DNA of 64,000 nt from Pseudomonas alliivorans (GCF_017826695.1 NZ_JAFFZW010000002.1:1-64000); one strand, 5' to 3'; positions 25,102 through 34,486 are shown, counted from the stretch's first letter. A program made the numbers and translations. Notes: generated by a model not told the origin, from the letters alone.

Positions 25102-25965
25102 ATGAGCACTGCGAGCAATTCAGACACATTTATGCTGGGTGACCTGAGGGTCAACCGCATGGGATACGGGGCCATGCAGTTGGCAGGTCCGCAGGTGTTC
25201 GGCCCGGCAAAAGATCCGGCGGCAGCGGTCGCGGTCCTTAGCGAAGCGGTGAAGGCGGGCGTCAACCATATCGACACGGCCGACTTTTACGGCCCGCATG
25301 TCACCAACCAGTTGATCCGTGAGGCACTGCATCCTTATGCCGAGGAGCTTGTCATCGTCACCAAGGTCGGCGTCATGCGCGGTACCGATGCGTCCTGGAA
25401 TCCGGCACAACGCCCGGAAGAGCTGGTCCGCGCTGTGCACGACAACCTGCGCAATCTTGGGCTGGACGTTCTGGATGTTGTCAATTTTCGGGCCTGGGGT
25501 GCTCACCAGGCGCCTTCTGAAGGCTCCATAGAAGCATCGTTCACCGCGCTCGCAGAGTTGCAGCGTCAGGGACTCATCCGTCATCTGGGCCTCAGCAATG
25601 TGACGGCAGCACAGGTGCAAGAAGCTCAGGGCATTGCTGATATTGTCTGCGTGCAAAATCACTACAACCTGTCCCATCGAGTCGACGAATCCCTGATTTC
25701 GGAACTGGGCAGGCAGGGCATCGCTTATGTGCCGTTCTTTCCGTTGGGAGGTTTTTCGCCGTTGCAATCGGCGACTCTGTCACGCGTAGCCACGGCAATG
25801 GGCGCGTCAACGCTATGCGTGGCGTTGGCCTGGCTGATGCAGCGTGGCGACAACATTCTGTTGATTCCCGGAACGTCCTCGGTGGCGCATCTCAGGGAAA
25901 ACCTCAGTGCGTGTAGCCTGGTGATTCCCCCTGAGCTTTTGGCCGAGCTGGACAGTATTGCCTGA
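25102..25965 (+). CDS. Aldo/keto reductase, YdbC-like
   Basis: The 287-residue NADPH-dependent oxidoreductase has the (beta/alpha)8 barrel signatures NRMGYGAMQLAGPQVFGPAK, the active-site Asp/Tyr in HIDTADFYGPHVTNQLIREA, Lys in LVIVTKVGV, and LLIPGTSSVAHLRENLSA for cofactor binding. It resembles E. coli YdbC, reported as a pyridoxal reductase-like enzyme; substrate assignment is inference. ATG 25102 gives the normal N-terminus. It is probably controlled by the divergent LysR regulator. Confidence 0.9.
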   Translation: MSTASNSDTFMLGDLRVNRMGYGAMQLAGPQVFGPAKDPAAAVAVLSEAVKAGVNHIDTADFYGPHVTNQLIREALHPYAEELVIVTKVGVMRGTDASWNPAQRPEELVRAVHDNLRNLGLDVLDVVNFRAWGAHQAPSEGSIEASFTALAELQRQGLIRHLGLSNVTAAQVQEAQGIADIVCVQNHYNLSHRVDESLISELGRQGIAYVPFFPLGGFSPLQSATLSRVATAMGASTLCVALAWLMQRGDNILLIPGTSSVAHLRENLSACSLVIPPELLAELDSIA

Positions 25966-25986
25966 CGAACGCGTTGGCGAAGCGTT

Positions 25987-26180
25987 TTAACCCAATCGAC
26001 CTGCCTGGCGCAGCAAGGCGCCAATGCGTTTGATCTCTTACTCACCCTGATCAAGCGCCGCCTTGCTGGTGTGCACCGAGTAGTAACCCATCACCATATC
26101 GTGCGGATGCTTGATGGCAGAACCGAGCCGCCGACGGTGCTTCCTGTGAATTGACGTCACAGCTGGTGTGCCCCGCCGGC
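25987..26180 (-). pseudogene. Possible remnant of an unidentified gene
   Basis: The 412-bp gap after the reductase has no intact gene. One minus-strand frame reads KHRRRLGSAIKHPHDMVMGY, YSVHTSKAALDQGE, a TAA, then EIKRIGALLRQAGRLG and a TAA at 25987-25989. The protein-like composition and the single in-frame stop suggest the end of a decayed gene. The family is not recognised, and the rest of the gap (26181-26377) shows nothing further. Confidence 0.25.
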
Positions 26181-26377
26181 TGTATCAAGCGCACAGGTGC
26201 TGCTCTAACCTTTTTGTCAGCCGAGATCACAGCGTTGGACGCTGGTCATGATCCCGGGAATGCCAACAGAGAGGATGCACCGTGATCTCTTGTACTCGGA
26301 CCGAAAACACCTGAGTCCACGAATCAGAACCTTTATCGATTTCTTTCAGGGCAAGTGGCGCGAGCACCCGTGGGGCG

Positions 26378-27190
26378 TCATTTGCGAATGATCACGATCT
26401 CCAGGTATTCCGCTGGAACGACCAGTGACTTTCTGGAAGAGCGATTCATCCGGTTGAGCAATTCACTCAAATCAGCCTTCAGATCCTCCGCCTCAGCTTT
26501 TGAAAGTGCCTTGAATGCCTTATGCACCGGGCCGTACCAACGGCTGAACGTTTCGACGAAATGCTCTGCTGATCGGTAGCGGAAGTTGAACAGCCTGAGG
26601 TTGCTCCGAATCTCGGCTGCCTCGCCTGCGAACAGCCTGTGAATATGGCCCTTGACGCCCCAGTCCGAGGGCCTTGTCGCGCCCTTGGGAGGAGAAATGT
26701 AGCGGCTCAGTGTCGAGAACATCTGGCCCACGAACCCTTCGGGCGTCCAGCACGTCAAGCCTATTCTGCCATTGGGGCGACACACTCTGGTCAGTTCCGC
26801 TGCTGCTCGCTCCTGATCCGGAGTGAACATCACGCCAAAGGTCGACAGCACCGCGTCAAATGTCGCGTCCTCGAACGGGAGCGCTTCTGCATCGGCTTCC
26901 TGGAACGCAACATCAAAATGCTCGGCGCGTGCCCGTTCCCTGCCTCGCTCCAGCAGTGCGGCCACATAGTCGGTGGAGGTGACGATGCAGCCTCGCCGAG
27001 CGGCCGCGAGCGTCGCGTTTCCGTTCCCGGCAGCGACATCCAGTACGTAGTCGTCATGGTTCAAATCGCAGGCTTCAGCCAGTAGTTCGCCTGTAAGGGA
27101 TAAGGTGGTGCCGATAACGGTGTAATCGCCACTGCTCCAGGCTTGTTTCTGTCTGGCCTTGATGGCTTGCAGATCGGTTGGGGTGTGCAT
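26378..27190 (-). CDS. SAM-dependent methyltransferase, class I
   Basis: The 270-residue protein has a UbiE-like methyltransferase core: motif I VLDVAAGNGNATLAAARRG, motif II TSTDYVAALLERGRERA, EADAEALPFEDATFDAVLST (post-I/II) and RVCRPNGRIGLTCW (motif III). The substrate is unknown; the C-terminal half is helical and charged (KAFKALSKAEAEDLKADLSE). ATG 27190 has AAAGGA about 8 bases upstream, while a 5' extension to 27331 lacks the family pattern. The gene stands alone. Confidence 0.85.
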   Translation of the reverse strand: MHTPTDLQAIKARQKQAWSSGDYTVIGTTLSLTGELLAEACDLNHDDYVLDVAAGNGNATLAAARRGCIVTSTDYVAALLERGRERARAEHFDVAFQEADAEALPFEDATFDAVLSTFGVMFTPDQERAAAELTRVCRPNGRIGLTCWTPEGFVGQMFSTLSRYISPPKGATRPSDWGVKGHIHRLFAGEAAEIRSNLRLFNFRYRSAEHFVETFSRWYGPVHKAFKALSKAEAEDLKADLSELLNRMNRSSRKSLVVPAEYLEIVIIRK

Positions 27191-27418
27191 GATAGGTGTC
27201 CTTTCCCGGCAGATTGGAGAGGCAGGCACCCTGGCAGCGAAGATGGGCAACGGTAGGGTATGTAAGGAGATTGACCGGGCGGCTGAAAGGCGCCCGGCCG
27301 GTGCTCTAGGTGCGCTTGCCTGAATGATCAAGCATAGCGGCGGTGTCGGCTTTGCCTGTACGCGAGGGGGTGAGTGGTCGTTCGTTGCAGCCCGGCTTTG
27401 TAACCGGATTCTACGAGA

Positions 27419-27868
27419 CTACTTTATTCTGGACGTCATGTAGATAAGGCGTACCGTGGCAAGCGTGATGGCTTCTGCATCGCCCTTGATTGTTTCAAGA
27501 TTTGATCTGTCCAGACTCTCTTCATCGGAGCGGGCTTCGATCAGCCGGGTGACGTGATAAAGATTCTGGGTCACTTCGTGCAGGCTGCCATGCAAACGGC
27601 CGAGTACTCGATTCAGCCGTTCCGAATGAGTGTTTCCGGGGGCATCTGTCTGAGGGGTGGAGCGTTCGAGACTGAATCCGGTAACCACGTAAGTGACATC
27701 AATGCCGGCATCGGAAATGCGTGAAAGGTAGTCGGCCCTTGGAGAGCGTATGCCACTTTCGTAGTTGCTCTGCGCATTCGTTTCTACGCCCCCGATGGCA
27801 CCCAGTGCGCTTTGGGAGAGCTTCAAGCGCAGCCTTTCCCGTTTAAGTCGTGGACCAATTCCTGTCAT
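27419..27868 (-). CDS. XRE-type HTH transcriptional regulator
   Basis: The 149-residue protein has an N-terminal Cro/CI HTH (RLKRERLRLKLSQSALGAIG, QSNYESGIRSPRADYLSRI) followed by DVTYVVTG, a segment often seen in phage-type or pyocin-associated repressors, and a helical C-terminus. ATG 27868 has GAGGA about 8 bases upstream. No phage genes are adjacent. Its target is unknown, perhaps autoregulation. Confidence 0.8.
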   Translation of the reverse strand: MTGIGPRLKRERLRLKLSQSALGAIGGVETNAQSNYESGIRSPRADYLSRISDAGIDVTYVVTGFSLERSTPQTDAPGNTHSERLNRVLGRLHGSLHEVTQNLYHVTRLIEARSDEESLDRSNLETIKGDAEAITLATVRLIYMTSRIK

Positions 27869-28164
27869 ATATCTGTCCTCAAGACTCCGTTCACCGATAG
27901 TGTTTCGGCAATAGCGCAATGATTAAGGTTTGCCAGCCAGCGTCTACGACGAGCATCGGAGCTCGGTCCGGTTCCAATACGCCTTAGAGCACGTGCGCAA
28001 CTTCAGAAAACGCCTGAAAATGCTTACATATTGTAATAGATGACTTGAATGGTTTGGTACTTTTTTATACCAAGTTGAACGACTGTCGTGGGGCGGCTGC
28101 CATTGGATGAGCTAGCGAGACCTGTGTGAGGGCCTCGCTTCGCCTGGCGCTTGGGAGTCGGCGT

Positions 28165-28785
28165 CTAGAGGCAACGAGCGGTGGGTTGCTGAGCCCAGCG
28201 TTCAGCGGTACCCGCAATCTTTTCCGCCAGGCGGCCAACGGCTTTCTGGTGCGCAATGATCAGACTTTCCATACCTGTTCCCGTCTGTTCACGGATCACG
28301 CTGCTGCAGGTCAGGTGGGTTCGCTTGTCGCCCGCCGTCGCGCCTGCGCTGCGCTGAGTCAGGGTCCAGACCACATCGATCAGCGCGTAATTGCCGGGTA
28401 CCGATTCGAAGCGTCGCACGTCCGTACGGATGGACAAGAGGGGCTGCTCGGTATTCTTGGGAAGCCCTGCCATGTCGCGACTGCCGAAGCGGCGCTCAAG
28501 CTGGGGCGTCAGCGCATCATGAAACTCGTCACCCAGCGGCGAGCCCCAGCGCTCCGTGTCGAGTATCGCCAGGCTGCCATCGCCCTGACGTACCACCAGC
28601 GGCGGCTGGTCGACCTGTACCGGCATGATGACCGGGAGCATTTCAAACTGGAAAGGCGCTGCCTGGCTGGCGGTGGTGTTCGACGCCATCGGCGCGATGA
28701 GCGTGTAGTAATGGGTCTGGGTCGAGGTGCAGGCACTGATGCCCAGCGCAGCGGTCAGGACTGCCAGTTTAAGGCGCAGGGTCAT
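28165..28785 (-). CDS. pqiC: PqiC, outer-membrane lipoprotein of Pqi system
   Basis: The 206-residue protein has a lipoprotein signal (LAVLTAALGISAC) followed by the PqiC/ABC_trans_aux fold (THYYTLIAP; LPVIMPVQVDQPPLVVRQGD). PqiC sits in the outer membrane and helps PqiB bridge the envelope for lipid transport and membrane integrity. The start overlaps the pqiB stop by 4 bp (ATGA). It is the last gene of a four-gene operon. Confidence 0.9.
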   Translation of the reverse strand: MTLRLKLAVLTAALGISACTSTQTHYYTLIAPMASNTTASQAAPFQFEMLPVIMPVQVDQPPLVVRQGDGSLAILDTERWGSPLGDEFHDALTPQLERRFGSRDMAGLPKNTEQPLLSIRTDVRRFESVPGNYALIDVVWTLTQRSAGATAGDKRTHLTCSSVIREQTGTGMESLIIAHQKAVGRLAEKIAGTAERWAQQPTARCL

Positions 28786-30464
28786 TGGTTCGGCTCCGCA
28801 ATGGCTCGGGATGAAGAGGGGGCGTTGAATGAACGTGGGGCGGCATCGCCTGTACGACCCCGGATCAGCGATTCAGGATGGCGGCTGAGGAAGTCGGTCA
28901 GCACGCGAACCGAGCGGGCAGTGCGCTGTACCTCATCCATTGCCTGGCCCAGTTGCTGACGGGCAGGTGAATCTTCAGCCAGCGAGTCGTTGGCGGTCCC
29001 GAGGGTTTTCTCCGCCTGCTGCAAAGTGCCACGCATCTGCGGCAGGATGCTGCTGTTGACCTGTTTGAGGGTCTTCTGAAGCTCGCTCAGGCTGCCATTG
29101 AGGTTGGCGGCCAACTGGTCGATCGGCAGGTCGCTGAGTTTTTCGACGAATGCCTGCAACTGTTCCTGCAGTTTGTCGAAGCTGCCCGGCACGGTCGGAA
29201 TTTCCAGAGGACGGGCCTTGGGGTTGAACGTCACTTTCGGTGCCTTCGGGTCGAACTCCATGGCGATGTACAACTGACCGGTCAGCAGGTTGCCGTTGCG
29301 AACCTGCGCCCGCAGTCCGTTGGCGACGAATGCGCCCAGAACCCTGGCCGACTGTTCTTCTTCGTCTCCCTTGCCACCCAGCTCCTTGAGCTTGGATTCA
29401 GCTGCGCCGAGGCGCTTGGGGTAGATCACTGCGCCGACGATGCCTGGGAACGTCTTGGTGGCCGGATCGTAATCCAGATCCACCGACACCACTTTGCCGA
29501 TATTGACCCCGAGGAAGTCGACTGGCGAGTTGACGGTCAGGCCACGCAGCGACTGGTTGAAGCGCATGCGGATGTAGCGGGGTTCGCCGTCTGGCGGGGC
29601 CATCGCGGTAGCCTGGTCGTCGAATATCTTGAACTCGGCATTTTCGTCAGCCGGCTTGGAGTCCGGGCTCCAGTTGGGTTCGCGAAACGCCACGCCGCCC
29701 GAGATGATCGAGGTCAGCGACTGGGTATTGATCTTGAGGCCCGAGGCGCCAACGGTGACGTCCACGCCGCTGGCGTTCCAGAAACGGGTATCGGTGGTGA
29801 TGTACTGGTCGTTGGGCGAGCTGATGAAAATCTGGATGTCGACGCCACGACCATCCTTGGAAAGGTCATAGCCGACGACCTGACCGACCTGAATACGGCG
29901 GAAATAGATCGGCGAACCGATGTCCAGTGACCCGAGGTCATCGGTATGCAGGGTAAAGCGCTTGCCCTTCTCGCCGAACGTCACCGGAGGCGGCGTTTCC
30001 AGGCCGGTGAAGTCATTCTTGGTGTCCTGTGCGCTGCCTGCGTCCGCGCCGATGAAAGCGCCCGACAGCAAGGTATCGACGCCGGATACACCGTGCGCAC
30101 CGATACGCGGCCTTACCACCCAGAACTGACTGTCGATACGGGTGAACGGATGCGCAGTGTTATTCAGTTCGATGGTCGCCAGCACATGGGTGCGGTCATC
30201 GCTGAGGGTGATGTCGGTCACCATGCCGATGACCACATTCTTGTACTTGACCTGGGTCTTGTTGGCTTCGAGACCCTCCGCCGTGAGAAAGCTCACGGTG
30301 ATCCTCGGGCCGATGTTCATCCAGTCATGAAAGGCCATGGACAGGCCGATCAGCCCCGCGACGATAGGCACCAGCCAGATCAGCGAAATGCGCACTCGGC
30401 GCCGCTTGACCTCGGGGCGGGGCATCGAAGCAGATGGGGGGAGGGTATTGTCAGGCATCTTCAA
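28782..30464 (-). CDS. pqiB: PqiB, MCE-domain lipid-transport protein
   Basis: The 560-residue protein has one N-terminal membrane anchor (ISLIWLVPIVAGLIGLSMAF) and three MCE/MlaD domains (beginning at about residues 45, 160 and 285: ITVSFLTAEGLEANKTQVKY; RFTLHTDDLGSLDIGSPIYF; MRFNQSLRGLTVNSPVDFLG). A helical C-terminus follows that in E. coli forms the tunnel needle. It spans the periplasm. Its start overlaps pqiA by 14 bp; ATG 30458 is an alternative. Confidence 0.92.
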   Translation of the reverse strand: MKMPDNTLPPSASMPRPEVKRRRVRISLIWLVPIVAGLIGLSMAFHDWMNIGPRITVSFLTAEGLEANKTQVKYKNVVIGMVTDITLSDDRTHVLATIELNNTAHPFTRIDSQFWVVRPRIGAHGVSGVDTLLSGAFIGADAGSAQDTKNDFTGLETPPPVTFGEKGKRFTLHTDDLGSLDIGSPIYFRRIQVGQVVGYDLSKDGRGVDIQIFISSPNDQYITTDTRFWNASGVDVTVGASGLKINTQSLTSIISGGVAFREPNWSPDSKPADENAEFKIFDDQATAMAPPDGEPRYIRMRFNQSLRGLTVNSPVDFLGVNIGKVVSVDLDYDPATKTFPGIVGAVIYPKRLGAAESKLKELGGKGDEEEQSARVLGAFVANGLRAQVRNGNLLTGQLYIAMEFDPKAPKVTFNPKARPLEIPTVPGSFDKLQEQLQAFVEKLSDLPIDQLAANLNGSLSELQKTLKQVNSSILPQMRGTLQQAEKTLGTANDSLAEDSPARQQLGQAMDEVQRTARSVRVLTDFLSRHPESLIRGRTGDAAPRSFNAPSSSRAIAEPNQ

Positions 30465-31065
30465 CCTCTGCGTCCCAGATAAGCCGGGGATCGAAACTCA
30501 TGGCGGCGAACATCGTCATCACCACAACCAAACCAAAAAACAGAATGCCGATCCGTGGCTCGATGGTGCTCAGCTCACGAAACTGCACAAGGGATGCCAC
30601 GAGGGCGACGACCAGTACATCGAGCATCGACCAATAGCCGATCAGTTCGATGAACCGGTAAAGACGGGCGCGCTCGCGCATGGCCCAGCGGCTGCGGCGC
30701 TGGCAGGTGATCAGCAGCATGCCCAGCACCAGAAATTTGATGCACGGCACGACCACACTGGCAACGAAGATCAATATCGCAATGTCCCACGAGCCGCTTT
30801 CGAAGAATTCGATGACGCCGCTCATGATGGTGTTCTGACTGCTGTTGCCCAGCAACGCGGTGTACATCACCGGCAATGTATTGGCCGGAATGTAGAAAAT
30901 CAGCGCCGCGATCAGATAGGCCCAGGTGCGATTGATGCTGTTGGGCTTGCGCCGGTGCACAGGGGAATCGCAGCGCGGGCAGCGGCTGGCGTCTTCCTGG
31001 CAGGCGTAACCGCAGGTGTGGCACAGGCACAGTTTGTGTTCATGGGCGAAGGGGATGCCGTTCAT
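30451..31065 (-). CDS. pqiA: PqiA, second membrane subunit
   Basis: The 204-residue protein has a zinc-ribbon start (LCLCHTCGYACQEDASRCPR) and four membrane helices of the PqiA family. In enterobacteria PqiA is one protein with two such halves; here the halves are separate genes, as in other pseudomonads. It is expected to be the inner-membrane partner of PqiB. It overlaps the upstream pqiA by 4 bp (ATGA). Confidence 0.9.
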   Translation of the reverse strand: MNGIPFAHEHKLCLCHTCGYACQEDASRCPRCDSPVHRRKPNSINRTWAYLIAALIFYIPANTLPVMYTALLGNSSQNTIMSGVIEFFESGSWDIAILIFVASVVVPCIKFLVLGMLLITCQRRSRWAMRERARLYRFIELIGYWSMLDVLVVALVASLVQFRELSTIEPRIGILFFGLVVVMTMFAAMSFDPRLIWDAEVEDA

Positions 31066-31691
31066 TCAGCCTTGACTCCCAGTTCGTCCCACAGATCACG
31101 AATACCCTTGTTGGCGATCAGCAGAATCAGCACCATCAGCATTGCCATGGCCCACAGTCCGACGCCGGGGTGCACATCGAGCATGCCCGCCAGCTTGATG
31201 ATCGCCACCAGAATGCCCAGCATGCAGACTTCCAGCATGCTCCAGGGGCGCAAGTGTTCCAGTGCCCGCATGCAGGTCTTGAAGCCTGGCGCGATGACGC
31301 CCCTGTTGGCATGCAGCAGCACCCAGAACAGCAAGGCGATCTGCAACAGCGGTGCGAAGATGATCGCGACACCTGCGACCAGAGCGATGATGGTGATGCG
31401 CCCCTGAGCCAGTGCCTCGACCGATTGCCAGAGCGTGACCTCATTGGTCAGGCCTTTCATGCTGATGCTGATCACCGGAAAGATATTGGCGAACACGAAA
31501 AAGATCGCGGCGGCAATGGTCAGGGCCAGCAATTGCTCAATGCTCATGCGCCGTCCCCGGCCGAGCACTGCTCGGCAGCGCAGGCAGAACGCGGCCTCGC
31601 CGGGTTTGAGTGGCTGAGCTTCATACAGCGAATCGCAGTGTTCGCAGATGATCAGATCCGGTGGGTGTCTAGTGGAATGCACAGTGCTCAT
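31062..31691 (-). CDS. pqiA: PqiA, first membrane subunit
   Basis: The 209-residue protein has a zinc ribbon (CEHCDSLYEAQPLKPGEAAF, CLRC) and four membrane helices (LALTIAAAIFFVFANIFPVI and others). It is the first gene of the pqiA-pqiA-pqiB-pqiC operon. The 244-bp gap upstream (31692-31935) presumably contains the operon promoter. Oxidative-stress induction is known for E. coli pqi; no SoxR/SoxS site was identified here. Confidence 0.9.
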   Translation of the reverse strand: MSTVHSTRHPPDLIICEHCDSLYEAQPLKPGEAAFCLRCRAVLGRGRRMSIEQLLALTIAAAIFFVFANIFPVISISMKGLTNEVTLWQSVEALAQGRITIIALVAGVAIIFAPLLQIALLFWVLLHANRGVIAPGFKTCMRALEHLRPWSMLEVCMLGILVAIIKLAGMLDVHPGVGLWAMAMLMVLILLIANKGIRDLWDELGVKAE

Positions 31692-31935
31692 CGACGCCGT
31701 TGATGCAGAGTTCTGGTTGGAAAATCGGAGGTTCGGAAAGATACCTCGTTATTGGCTTTGCGGTGTTTTTTTCTGTGCGTTCCGTAACAATCCTGCAAGG
31801 CTGCAAGATTGACCGCTGAGGCTGGCGGTGGTTCATGTCATCGGGCCATTATCTCTGCGTTGGCCGAAGCAGCCGAGGGCACGGTTGTCAGCACTGTCCG
31901 CGCCTGCGAACACCGGCAGTGCTGACTGACCACCG

Positions 31936-32235
31936 TCAAGGCTTGCCTGGTCTGGCGCGCTGTTTGAGATAACCCAGCAGTTGGCGAGCTGCCTGGGGGA
32001 CATTGTGCTCGTCGAAGGTCATGCAGATGGCTCTGGTGTCGTCCTCGATGGTGATCTCGTACTGATTCAAGTCTCGCCCGTCTTTATTGAAGGCTTCGCC
32101 CGAAGTGTTCAGTCCGCTGTCACTCACCAGCCGCTCAAGCTGTTCGGCCTCGGGTTGTTCGAGGGTGGTGGTATCCACCTCGCATCGCTTTATCGCACCC
32201 GCAAAACCGCCCGATTGGACCAGACAGACTTTCAT
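31936..32235 (-). CDS. Emfourin-type protease inhibitor
   Basis: The 99-residue protein (MKVCLVQSGGFAGAIKRCEV; QYEITIEDDTRAICMTFDEH; LLGYLKQRA) matches the protealysin inhibitor family emfourin, which binds and blocks cytoplasm-made M4 proteases. It lies 19 bp downstream of the M4 protease gene on the same strand, the expected pair. It has no signal peptide, so inhibition takes place in the cytoplasm. Confidence 0.85.
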   Translation of the reverse strand: MKVCLVQSGGFAGAIKRCEVDTTTLEQPEAEQLERLVSDSGLNTSGEAFNKDGRDLNQYEITIEDDTRAICMTFDEHNVPQAARQLLGYLKQRARPGKP

Positions 32236-32254
32236 CGCTACACCTCTTCAATGT

Positions 32255-33322
32255 TCAGACCTTGACCCCGACCTTCTTCCAGGCGGCCTGAACGGCTTTT
32301 TTGGCATCTGCACCGAAACGCGGGTCGCTGGCGACTTTAACGCTGATTCTGGCGCAATCGACGAACTGGCTGTCCGATGCCAGTTCCAGCATGGTTTCAT
32401 ACCAGATTCTGCCCGCCACTTCCCAGGCATTTCCGCCGAGCGCCTTGGCGACCAGCACGAAAGCACGATTGGGGATGCCCGAATTGATATGAACGCCACC
32501 CCGGTCCTTGGCGCCGGTGTACAGGTCAGCCATGGTGGCCGGTTGTGGGTCGTCGCCCAGATCGGGGTCGTTGGCGTAGGCGGTTCCGGGCTTCTCCATG
32601 TCACGAATCCCGCGGCGGGTCGGGGCAGGGACCAGCAGTTCCTTGCCGACTACCCAGTCCGACTCTTCGGCGCTGGTGCCTTCTTTCCACTGGCGCACCA
32701 GCATGCCGAAGACGTCGGCGAAATGTTCGTTCAATGCGCCCGACTGGCCGCGGTACTCCAGATTCGACGTAAAACTCTGCACGCCGTGGGTCAGTTCATG
32801 GCCAATGACTTCAAGGCTGCCGGTGAAGCGCTTGAAGACCAGATCGTCGCCATCGCCGTACGCCATCTGGCTGCCGTTCCAGTACGCATTGCTCAGGGGG
32901 ACATAATCGCCCTGAAAGTCGACTTCAGCGACATGCACGGTCGAAACCAGTGCCATGCCGGCATCGTCCAGCGAGTTGCGCTCGAACAATTGCTGGTAAA
33001 AATCGTAGACATCACCCGAACCGTCATAGGCTTCATCGATTGCCTTGTCGCCACTGGGCTTCTGACCTTCGGAGCGCACCACCTTGCCAGGCAACTGATC
33101 GGTGCCTTTGGCATCGTGAATGACCCGATGTTTGGTGCCGCTCGGTGATTTTACGGCATGCATCGAGGGCATGGTCCGGGCCGTCAGGCGCGAGGCCAGG
33201 AATGCAGAACTGCCGGTCAGGTTGGCGATGGCCCGCGCACTGATACCAGGTTGCGGAGACTGCGCCATATGCTCGAGCATGTAAGGCGGGATGAAGCAAT
33301 GCAGGGAATGTCTATCGCACAT
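32255..33322 (-). CDS. Protealysin-like M4 metalloprotease
   Basis: The 355-residue thermolysin-family protease has a short protealysin-type propeptide containing the conserved PPYML (residues 12-16). The catalytic VIGHELTHGV (HExxH) is present, and the third zinc ligand and partner Glu lie in GALNEHFADVFG. The active-site His sits near RGGVHINSGIPNRAF. There is no signal peptide. Protealysins of this type leave the cell by non-Sec routes or remain inside, which explains the co-encoded inhibitor. In enterobacteria related enzymes cleave actin and aid invasion; a role here is unknown. Confidence 0.92.
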   Translation of the reverse strand: MCDRHSLHCFIPPYMLEHMAQSPQPGISARAIANLTGSSAFLASRLTARTMPSMHAVKSPSGTKHRVIHDAKGTDQLPGKVVRSEGQKPSGDKAIDEAYDGSGDVYDFYQQLFERNSLDDAGMALVSTVHVAEVDFQGDYVPLSNAYWNGSQMAYGDGDDLVFKRFTGSLEVIGHELTHGVQSFTSNLEYRGQSGALNEHFADVFGMLVRQWKEGTSAEESDWVVGKELLVPAPTRRGIRDMEKPGTAYANDPDLGDDPQPATMADLYTGAKDRGGVHINSGIPNRAFVLVAKALGGNAWEVAGRIWYETMLELASDSQFVDCARISVKVASDPRFGADAKKAVQAAWKKVGVKV

Positions 33323-33591
33323 GTGAAACTCCTGTAGTAATGCACCGATAGCAGTAAGCCATCGATCAACATGGTCGCAGGGGGTTTGACAGGTGAAAAA
33401 CGGGTTTTATGCCAAAGAAATATTTGATTACATGATGATCGGTATGCAAACCGGTAACCCTGATCGCCCATAGTCAATCCGGCCGGGCGTTGGCGGCTAT
33501 CTTCGATGGCCTGCGTCACCTCGACACAGTCGCTCGATCGACGCGCCGGGAATGCTAGACTCGCGCCACTTCAGACGAGGAGCAGACTCAC

Positions 33592-33942
33592 GTGCGCAAG
33601 ACGGTAATGATCATGGCAGTGCTGGCACTTGCCGGATGCGATGCAGGCGGTTCCCGGGCTCCTGCCCGAGACAAGGCTCAGGACACCGTTCAGACTGCGC
33701 CGGTTACCGGCCCGCAGTGGTTCATCCAGATGAACTCCAGGGAGGCGGTCAGCGACACCAGTGCCTGGTTGCTTGAACGCAGTTACGTGCCCGTCATTGT
33801 CACGATAGACGGCAAGCAGCAAATGTTGCTTGGTCCTTACCAGAGCGAGGTTGAAGCCGAAGAGCAGCGTATCGCCCTGCAGGCCAAGGTCAGCAAATCA
33901 CACCGCTTTGCCAAGCCTTCGGTGGTGCAGTACACCCGCTGA
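33592..33942 (+). CDS. Small SPOR-domain-like lipoprotein
   Basis: The 116-residue protein has a lipoprotein signal (VMIMAVLALAGC), a short linker and a C-terminal SPOR-like fold (QWFIQMNSREAVSDTSAWLL, LLGPYQSEVEAEEQRIALQA). SPOR domains bind denuded peptidoglycan at division sites. The GTG start at 33592 has GACGAGGAG about 7 bases upstream. The gene is a single unit ended by a strong terminator. Confidence 0.75.
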   Translation: MRKTVMIMAVLALAGCDAGGSRAPARDKAQDTVQTAPVTGPQWFIQMNSREAVSDTSAWLLERSYVPVIVTIDGKQQMLLGPYQSEVEAEEQRIALQAKVSKSHRFAKPSVVQYTR

Positions 33943-33955
33943 GGCGTCGGACAGC

Positions 33956-33993
33956 AAAAGGGCGTGATCGCCATACCGCGATCACGCCCTTTT
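33956..33993 (+). terminator. Strong intrinsic terminator
   Basis: A 15-bp perfect stem AAAAGGGCGTGATCG/CGATCACGCCCTTTT (33956-33970 and 33979-33993) with an 8-base loop is followed by further T residues. It serves the SPOR gene and, through the A-run, the convergent DUF883 gene. Confidence 0.9.
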
Positions 33994-34015
33994 TTTGCCT
34001 GGTGCGGTGTGCCGA

Positions 34016-34333
34016 TCAGCGACGACCCAGCAGCAAGCCCACGACCAGCCCGAAGCCTGCAGAAACGGCCACGGTCTGCCATGGATGTCCGCCGATGTAG
34101 GTTTCGGTGGCATCCACCGCGGGCTTGGCGCGATCGCGCACGCTTGCTACCGAATCCAGTGCCTGCTTGAGCTTGAGGCTCAGTTGCGCGCGCAGGGTCT
34201 CTGCGTCCTCGCCTACCAGCGCTGCGCTGTCCTTGAGCAGTTTGTCGGATTCCTCGATCAGTGCCTGCAGGTCGCTGAATGCCTGATCCTTGATCTGATC
34301 GGCAGCAGTTTGGGCAGAGGTCTTACGAGCCAT
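34016..34333 (-). CDS. DUF883 family protein (ElaB/YqjD-like)
   Basis: The 105-residue protein is mostly helical and charged, with a C-terminal membrane segment (VAVSAGFGLVVGLLLGRR) preceded by YIGGHPWQ. This is the layout of ElaB/YqjD proteins that tether stationary-phase ribosomes to the inner membrane in E. coli. ATG 34333 has AAGGA seven bases upstream. Confidence 0.9.
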   Translation of the reverse strand: MARKTSAQTAADQIKDQAFSDLQALIEESDKLLKDSAALVGEDAETLRAQLSLKLKQALDSVASVRDRAKPAVDATETYIGGHPWQTVAVSAGFGLVVGLLLGRR

Positions 34334-34486
34334 GGCATTTTCCTTTTCAAGTGATGGCAACAGTGATCAATGGAGTCTCTGTCTTCGCGAAAAGTTGCAC
34401 CGGCTTGAATGACCTGACGCAGGGCTCTGCAAATAAACACCATTACGGGTGTAAGATGCAGCCGTTTTTAGCCGTAGGTGAACGTT

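Noticed and set aside
30337..31407. A 356-codon plus-strand frame across the pqiA genes
   Set aside because: It spans two overlapping well-supported genes in antisense and lacks any motif.
32087..33148. A 353-codon plus-strand frame opposite the M4 protease
   Set aside because: The protease on the minus strand has clear catalytic motifs and a paired inhibitor; the plus-strand frame has none.
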